29,050 nucleotides of DNA from Lachnoclostridium sp. UBA903 (GTDB taxonomy: Bacteria; Bacillota; Clostridia; Lachnospirales; Lachnospiraceae). Position 1 is the stretch's first letter, and the number at the start of each line of letters is the position of its first letter. Both the position numbers and the translations under genes were made by a program. Below the pieces are notes generated by a model. That model saw only the letters and a program-made list of their open reading frames with translations, searched no databases and was not told the origin of the DNA. Below, one piece after another: positions 24,528 to 29,050 of the stretch. The stretch lies in contig DBEP01000050.1 of assembly GCA_002294045.1 (NCBI GenBank), positions 3,222-32,271 on the forward strand, written 5' to 3'.

Positions 24528-25282
24528 ATAGTGATCCAATTATTACCTGCAAAGGGTTAGCAAAGACTTTCATTACTGATAAAACAAGACTGGAGGTTTT
24601 TAAGGATATATCTATTCAAATATACAAAAATGAATTTGTAGTTTTTTTGGGACCAGGGCAATGCGGAAAGACAACATTGGTAAATATGATTGCCGGCTTA
24701 GACCAGCAGACAGACGGACAGATATTGGTTAGCGGTAAACCCGTGAACGGGCCGGATCCCGGTATAGGCGTAGTTTATCAGAAGACAGCGCTTTTTTCCT
24801 GGTTTACCGTCATGGGTAATGTGGAATTCGGACCACGCATGAAAGGAATACACAAAAAAGAGCGGAGGAAAACAGCTCAATATTATATCGATCTGGTCGG
24901 TTTAACCGGATTCGAAGACTCATACCCAATAAAACTCTCAGGAGGAATGAGGCAGCGTGTCGGAATTGCCAGAGCTTATTGCAATAATCCATCCGTAATG
25001 CTGATGGATGAACCCTTCGGACATTTGGATGCACAAACGAGGTATTTAATGCAGGAGGAAGTGGAACGGATATGGAGCAAAGAAAAAAGGACGGTTTTGT
25101 TTGTAACCAATAATATTGAAGAAGCGTTATATCTGGCGGATCGTATTGTGGTATTAACAAATTGCCCCACCGTAATAAAAGAAGAATTTAATATCGATCT
25201 TCCGAGACCGCGTAATAATGTATCTCCGGAATTTTTGGAGCTGCGGAAAAAAATAACAAAAGTGATTGAGACTACGAAATAA
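24506..25282 (+). CDS. ABC transporter ATPase (SsuB/TauB-like) lacking the switch histidine
   Basis: The 258-residue ATPase has Walker A GPGQCGKTT, Q-loop VVYQKTALFSW, a canonical signature LSGGMRQRVGIARAY and Walker B LMDEPFGHLD. The switch (H-loop) histidine, normally FVTHD, is Asn in FVTNNIEEA. I start at ATG 24506, preceded by AGGAGG seven bases upstream; the in-frame extension back to 24329 runs inside the permease gene and looks like a shadow. It partners the ATPase at 25295, whose signature is damaged while its switch histidine is intact. This ATPase thus supplies the good signature, and its own ATP site is probably weak. Confidence 0.9.
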   Translation: MEYTRKIDSDPIITCKGLAKTFITDKTRLEVFKDISIQIYKNEFVVFLGPGQCGKTTLVNMIAGLDQQTDGQILVSGKPVNGPDPGIGVVYQKTALFSWFTVMGNVEFGPRMKGIHKKERRKTAQYYIDLVGLTGFEDSYPIKLSGGMRQRVGIARAYCNNPSVMLMDEPFGHLDAQTRYLMQEEVERIWSKEKRTVLFVTNNIEEALYLADRIVVLTNCPTVIKEEFNIDLPRPRNNVSPEFLELRKKITKVIETTK

Positions 25283-25294
25283 GGAGGACTATGC

Positions 25295-26029
25295 ATGAGT
25301 AAGGTAGAGGTAAAGAATCTTAAAAAAAGTTTTGGAAGTCTGCTAGTCCTTGATGATATATCTTTCGATGTAAACGATGGAGAATTTCTATGCATTGTAG
25401 GTCCAACCGGATGCGGCAAGACTACTTTTTTGAACAGCCTGGCTAAACTGTATGATACAGACAGCGGAAGTATACGGATTAATGGGGAGTCTGTGAATCT
25501 AAAAAAGCACCGAGTCGCGTATATCATGCAGGAGTATTCGGCTATGCCCTGGCTTACCGTAAGAGAAAATGTAATGTTTGGGCTTCGGGTTAGAAATAAA
25601 AGCAGGCAGGATATAAAAAGTGATACGGATGAGGCACTTGCCATGGTAGGCCTGGAAAAATTCCAAAATTATTATCCGAAACAATTATCTGCAAGTATGT
25701 TGCAGCGCGTAGCGATTGCCAGAGCATTTGCCGTAAAACCCGACCTGCTTTTAATGGACGAGCCATATGGGCAGTTGGATCTGGAATTAAGGTTTAAACT
25801 TGAGGATGAATTAATCAATCTATGGAAAAAGACGAAAACAACGGTAATATTTATTACTCATAATATAGAGGAAGCAGTATATATGAGCGAGAGAATATTA
25901 GTCCTGACAAATAAACCGACAAAAATCAAACAGGAAATTAATAATTCGTTAAGCAGACCGAGGGATGTTACTGCTCAGGAATTTGTTAAACTTCGTAATG
26001 AAGTGACTGACTTGATTCGCTGGTGGTAG
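25295..26029 (+). CDS. ABC transporter ATPase (SsuB/TauB-like) with degenerate signature
   Basis: The 244-residue ATPase has Walker A GPTGCGKTT, Q-loop YIMQEYSAMPW, Walker B LMDEPYGQLD and intact switch histidine in FITHNIEEA. Its signature is LSASMLQRVAIARAF: the two glycines of LSGG are replaced by Ala-Ser. AGGAGG lies upstream of ATG 25295, and the gene starts 12 bp after the first ATPase. Its motif losses complement those of that partner, so the two should form a heterodimer with one active composite site (this protein's Walker motifs and H-loop plus the other's LSGGM). Confidence 0.9.
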   Translation: MSKVEVKNLKKSFGSLLVLDDISFDVNDGEFLCIVGPTGCGKTTFLNSLAKLYDTDSGSIRINGESVNLKKHRVAYIMQEYSAMPWLTVRENVMFGLRVRNKSRQDIKSDTDEALAMVGLEKFQNYYPKQLSASMLQRVAIARAFAVKPDLLLMDEPYGQLDLELRFKLEDELINLWKKTKTTVIFITHNIEEAVYMSERILVLTNKPTKIKQEINNSLSRPRDVTAQEFVKLRNEVTDLIRWW

Positions 26030-26066
26030 CAAAAAAAGAATATTCTAGTTGAAAGTGGTGAAATAT

Positions 26067-27410
26067 ATGAAAAATCTTAACATAATTTATATGCATACCC
26101 ATGACAGCGGCAGATATTGGAGCCCCTACGGATATGCGTTACCTACGCCAAATATTATGGAACTTGCAAAGGAAGGCACTCTTTTCAGACATTGCTATTG
26201 TGCAGCTCCAACCTGCTCACCCAGCAGAGCGGGCCTGCTTACCGGAATAAATCCGCATTCAAATGGAATGCAGGGACTTGCAAGCAGGGGATGGAGTTTA
26301 AATAATTATGAGAATCATCTTGTTTCCTATTTAAATAAAAATGATTATTATACGGTACTCTGTGGAATACAGCACGAAGCACCGGATTATAGGATGATTG
26401 GTTACAGAGAGATAGCAGGAAGTCAGGAATTCAGTATGGATGATACAGAAGCGAGTATGGAAGAGTGGGATTATAGCAATACCAGGACAGCGTGTAGTTT
26501 TTTAAAAAATTATTCAGGGAAAGATAAGCCTTTTTTTCTGTCTATGGGATGGTTTAATACACACAGGGAATATCCGAAGGCGGATAATGATATAAATCCG
26601 AATTATTTGGCGCCGCCTCTTCCGCTGTATGATTGCAAAGTAAACAGAAAGGATATGGCTGATTATCATGAATCCGTCCGGGTAGTGGATAATTGTGTCG
26701 GAATGCTGATGGATGCCTTACAACAATCCGGTGCGGCTGATAACACCTTAATCATTATGACAACGGATCATGGAATTGCATTTCCGAAAATGAAATGTAC
26801 CCTTTATGATACCGGAATTGGAGTCGGACTGATTATGAAGTTTCCGGATAATCCAATGAGAGGGAAAGCAAATGATGCATTAGTGTCTCAGATTGATTTG
26901 TTTCCTACCATCTGTGATATGATTGAAAGCGAAAAACCGGAATGGTTGGAAGGAGTTTCCTTATTGCCTCTTTTAGAGGGAAAAACAGAAAAAGTCAGAG
27001 AACACATATTCTCAGAGGTTACCTATCATGCCGCATACGAACCGAAAAGATGTATAAGAACGGAGCGCTATAAGCTAATACGGCATTTTGATTATCATAA
27101 TAATATTGTACCTGCCAATATAGATGAATGTACAAGTAAGGATTTCCTTATTGATAATGGTTTCCTTCAGAAAGTAAGAGTGAGAGAGTATCTGTTCGAT
27201 TTGTGGCTGGATTCATATGAACGTGATAATTTAATCGGAAATCCTGAGTATAGTTCGGTTTATAATGATTTGTCAGTAAAATTAGAAAATTGGATGAAAG
27301 AAACTAAAGATCCGCTCATGTTTTGCGGATCGCGAGTTCCTAAGCCGAAGGGAGCCAGGGTTAATAAATTAACATGCATGAATCCCAGATTTTTAGATTT
27401 TGAAGATTAA
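26067..27410 (+). CDS. Cys-type sulfatase (S1 family, heparan N-sulfatase-like), cytoplasmic
   Basis: This 447-residue type I sulfatase hydrolyses a sulfate ester or sulfamate. The activation motif is C50-S-P-S-R54, where the cysteine becomes formylglycine; in anaerobes this needs the radical-SAM enzyme anSME, which is not in the window. The block CSPSRAGLLTGINPHSNGMQ resembles N-sulfoglucosamine sulfohydrolase (CSPSRASLLTG...NGMxGL). TTDHGIAFPK provides metal ligands. No signal peptide is seen, so it acts after import. I start at ATG 26067 with GTGGTGA upstream; a TTG at 26049 is less likely. It is the fifth gene after the binding protein in the transporter operon, so its substrate is probably what that importer carries. 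Confidence 0.9.
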   Translation: MKNLNIIYMHTHDSGRYWSPYGYALPTPNIMELAKEGTLFRHCYCAAPTCSPSRAGLLTGINPHSNGMQGLASRGWSLNNYENHLVSYLNKNDYYTVLCGIQHEAPDYRMIGYREIAGSQEFSMDDTEASMEEWDYSNTRTACSFLKNYSGKDKPFFLSMGWFNTHREYPKADNDINPNYLAPPLPLYDCKVNRKDMADYHESVRVVDNCVGMLMDALQQSGAADNTLIIMTTDHGIAFPKMKCTLYDTGIGVGLIMKFPDNPMRGKANDALVSQIDLFPTICDMIESEKPEWLEGVSLLPLLEGKTEKVREHIFSEVTYHAAYEPKRCIRTERYKLIRHFDYHNNIVPANIDECTSKDFLIDNGFLQKVRVREYLFDLWLDSYERDNLIGNPEYSSVYNDLSVKLENWMKETKDPLMFCGSRVPKPKGARVNKLTCMNPRFLDFED

Positions 27411-27417
27411 AAATTTA

Positions 27418-27446
27418 TTGTTTGTTTACTAAGCATTTGGTATAAT
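27418..27446 (+). promoter_or_regulatory. Predicted promoter of the GntR/LacI-type regulator gene
   Basis: TTGTTT (27418-27423), a 17-bp spacer and TATAAT (27441-27446) lie just after the sulfatase stop. The regulator can thus be expressed on its own, though read-through from the operon is also possible since no terminator is seen. Confidence 0.65.
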
Positions 27447-27457
27447 TTATACCAAAT
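27435..27457. promoter_or_regulatory. Perfect inverted repeat over the -10 box, probable autoregulatory operator
   Basis: ATTTGGTATA (27435-27444) and TATACCAAAT (27448-27457) are perfect 10-bp arms around a 3-bp centre, covering the TATAAT of the promoter. The layout resembles AraR-type operators (ATTTGTACGTACAAAT), fitting the regulator encoded directly downstream. Confidence 0.75.
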
Positions 27458-27482
27458 AAATATAGCAGATGCGGGTGAAATA

Positions 27483-28637
27483 ATGGAAAAAATCAGCGGA
27501 CATACGGAAGAAAAAAAGGTAAACAAGGGAAATGTTTCGGATACACTTTACAATAGAGTCCGCAACGAAATCTTAAAAATGATTGTTGAAAGGCAGCTCA
27601 GTACCAATGAGCTGCTACCTTCGGAAGGTGAAATAGCAAAAAAGTGCGGTGTAAGTAAAATGACAAGTAAGCTTGCGCTCAACTCCCTGGCGGAGGAACA
27701 TATAATATATCGAATCCCCAGGAAGGGGAGCTTTTTGGCTGCTGCGGACTTGAATAAAATCCGCAGCATGATAGATGTTAATAGCGTATCCGGCTGTTCG
27801 GCCGTAAATTCCGATTATTTAGCACTTATTATACCCAAGCTGGATTCCTATTGCGGTAATATTGTAAAAGTAATATTAAAGGCTGCAGCGAACTATAATT
27901 ACCATGTTATAATAAAATATTCGGACGGGATAAGTGAAAAAGAAGAGCAGATACTCTCTGAAATAACAAAGGTATCTGAAATCAAAGGGGTAATTCTATT
28001 CCCGGGGGATAATAACACATGCGGTATTGAATTGTTGAATTATAAAGTGCGTAATTACCCCATTGTAATAATTGACAGAGTCTATAAAGAAATTGAATTT
28101 GACAGCATTTGTCATGACAATTATCAAGGAGCCAAAGCTGCGGTGAGTCATCTTATCCAAAAAGGCCATTCAAAAATCGGATTTATTTCTAAGAGTATTT
28201 CCAACGTGACCAGCCGGGAAGAACGCTATCAGGGCTATATGACCGGTATGATGGAAGCTAACATGCATATCCGCAAAGAAAGTGTCCGGACAAATGACAA
28301 CATGGTTTTTATCGATGCCCTCAAAGACTATTTGGTTAACAATGAAGGTCTGACTGCCGTATTCTGCGCTGATGACTATATTGCGGTATATATTTATTAC
28401 GCTGCCACAGAGCTCGGTAAAAAAATACCGGAGGACTTATCCATTATCGGTTTTACGGATAATGAGATACTTAATTATATTCCTTTAAAAATGACAACGG
28501 TAAGACAACCGGTTGAGGAATTGGGCAATCTGGCGGTAGAGGTATTGCTGGATAAGATTGCCGACAGCAATACGCCTCCCAGAACAATTAGAATTAAAAC
28601 GGAAATCGTAGAGCGGGACAGCGTGACAGAAGTATAA
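27483..28637 (+). CDS. GntR-headed, LacI-type ligand-binding transcriptional regulator (AraR-like)
   Basis: The 384-residue protein has a GntR winged helix at about 20-90 (LLPSEGEIAKKCGVSKMTSK, ending IPRKGSFL). A LacI-type type 1 periplasmic-binding domain follows (about 110-380; GAKAAVSHLIQKGHSKIGFI, AVFCADDYIAVYIYYAATEL, MTTVRQPVEELGNLAVEVLL). This is the architecture of the arabinose repressor AraR and relatives. GGGTGA lies before ATG 27483. A palindrome covering its promoter -10 suggests autoregulation. It is a second regulator of the sulfatase/GH43 block or a regulator of a neighbour to the right; the sugar ligand is unknown. Confidence 0.9.
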   Translation: MEKISGHTEEKKVNKGNVSDTLYNRVRNEILKMIVERQLSTNELLPSEGEIAKKCGVSKMTSKLALNSLAEEHIIYRIPRKGSFLAAADLNKIRSMIDVNSVSGCSAVNSDYLALIIPKLDSYCGNIVKVILKAAANYNYHVIIKYSDGISEKEEQILSEITKVSEIKGVILFPGDNNTCGIELLNYKVRNYPIVIIDRVYKEIEFDSICHDNYQGAKAAVSHLIQKGHSKIGFISKSISNVTSREERYQGYMTGMMEANMHIRKESVRTNDNMVFIDALKDYLVNNEGLTAVFCADDYIAVYIYYAATELGKKIPEDLSIIGFTDNEILNYIPLKMTTVRQPVEELGNLAVEVLLDKIADSNTPPRTIRIKTEIVERDSVTEV

Positions 28638-28719
28638 AGAATGAAAGGATTTTTTTAAATTATATTATAAATGTACGTTTGCTTTTGTACAAAGTAAAAA
28701 AATAGGTGTATTAAAAAAT

Positions 28720-28744
28720 AGGTTCCCCGGAGCCTGTTTTTTTA
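28720..28744 (+). terminator. Rho-independent terminator after the regulator gene
   Basis: AGGTTC (28720-28725) pairs with GAGCCT (28730-28735), with one G-T pair, followed by G and seven Ts. A short palindrome TTTGTACAAA (28684-28693) lies between the regulator stop and this stem. Confidence 0.75.
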
Positions 28745-28817
28745 TTAGGAATTTTCTCAAAGTTCCTGTTAATTGCAGAATTCAGATAAAATTTTCCGGA
28801 ACATTCCGTGGAAAACA

Positions 28818-28846
28818 TTGACAATTTGACTGATATGAAATATGAT
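28818..28846 (+). promoter_or_regulatory. Strong sigma-A promoter reading out of the window
   Basis: TTGACA (28818-28823), exactly 17 bp, then TATGAT (28841-28846). Predicted start is near 28853. No long gene follows before the window ends; a 24-codon frame at 28927-29001 with a GAGGA-like ribosome site is the only candidate. Confidence 0.65.
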
Positions 28847-28850
28847 AAAA

Positions 28851-28884
28851 ATATCAGTTGATATATATTTATATCAGTTGATAT
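28851..28884. promoter_or_regulatory. Two tandem identical palindromes at the transcription start
   Basis: ATATCAGTTGATAT occurs at 28851-28864 and again at 28871-28884. Each is a 6-bp inverted repeat (ATATCA/TGATAT) around GT, and the two centres are 20 bp apart, about two helical turns. They sit just downstream of the promoter, as expected for a repressor binding two dimers on one DNA face. Confidence 0.6.
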
Positions 28885-28926
28885 GAAACATATAAGTACT
28901 GTATAATTGCATGTGAGGAATATGAT

Positions 28927-29001
28927 ATGTGCTGGAGCGCATTTGAAAAATCCAAGCAGATGTCACATGCAATGGGAGTTAGTGCCCTGTACCGCTCATA
29001 A
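28927..29001 (+). CDS. Short open frame of unknown status (24 codons)
   Basis: ATG 28927 to TAA 28999-29001 encodes MCWSAFEKSKQMSHAMGVSA plus four residues. It is preceded by GAGGAATATG and lies 75 bp after the strong promoter. It could be a leader peptide, the start of a gene broken by mutation, or chance. No family is recognised. Confidence 0.25.
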   Translation: MCWSAFEKSKQMSHAMGVSALYRS

Positions 29002-29050
29002 TTATCCAAACAGCACTGTTTAGCTAAAGATGAACGGGACAGAACACTAG

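Noticed and set aside
24976..25644. Antisense frame of 222 codons across the two ATPase genes
   Set aside because: It is opposite two genes with intact motif order and overlaps a gene boundary with a clear ribosome site on the other strand.
1..29050. CRISPR arrays, tRNA or rRNA genes, transposases, phage genes, antiphage systems
   Set aside because: No regularly spaced direct repeats, no cloverleaf or rRNA-like stretches, and no integrase, transposase or defence-type proteins were seen on either strand.

Overview
The window reads as a chromosomal segment of a low-to-mid GC Firmicute of the Clostridia, most like a plant- or gut-associated Lachnospiraceae. The evidence is strong AGGAGG/GGTGAT ribosome binding sites, sigma-A type promoters, lipoprotein signal peptides, a KTGD-type sortase motif, and many intracellular glycoside hydrolases next to sugar ABC transporters. 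No phage, IS transposase, rRNA, tRNA or CRISPR array is visible.

Layout. (1) 1-158: tail of an AraC-type regulator, then a terminator. (2) 514-13592: a sugar-utilisation block. A cytoplasmic GH2 enzyme has its own promoter. It is followed by a tightly packed run: AraC regulator, GH3, double-NBD sugar ATPase (RbsA/MglA type), permease, lipoprotein sugar-binding protein, second permease, GH3. A strong terminator at 13623-13659 ends it. No hydrolase here has a signal peptide, so small glycosides are probably imported first and cleaved inside. (3) 13975-14997: a stand-alone KdgK-like sugar kinase with its own terminator. (4) 15153-16272, minus strand: a TetR regulator and a small membrane protein, with an inverted repeat over the regulator's leader. 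(5) 16441-16570: a run of perfect or near-perfect hairpins without a convincing gene. (6) 16801-17811: a CgeB-like glycosyltransferase, followed by a 733-bp gap holding a multi-helix fold at 17969-18115 that may be a structured RNA. (7) 18545-28637: a second catabolic block. It has a secreted GH43+CBM6 enzyme with a damaged wall-sorting tail, a LacI-family repressor, a TauA/SsuA-like binding lipoprotein, two permeases, two ATPases, a cytoplasmic Cys-type sulfatase, and a GntR/LacI-type (AraR-like) regulator. (8) 28818 to the end: a strong promoter with two tandem palindromes reading out of the window.

The most interesting part is block 7. Three copies of a CACGTG-centred, LacI-style site lie in front of the GH43 gene and in the lacI/transporter intergenic region. 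They tie the secreted hydrolase and the transporter-sulfatase operon into one probable regulon. The transporter has duplicated permeases and ATPases. The two ATPases show complementary losses: one lacks the switch histidine, and the other has a damaged signature motif. Together they should form one canonical and one degenerate ATP site. With the cytoplasmic sulfatase, this suggests import of a sulfated (or sulfamated) glycan fragment followed by intracellular desulfation. That function is inference; the motifs and sites are visible in the sequence.
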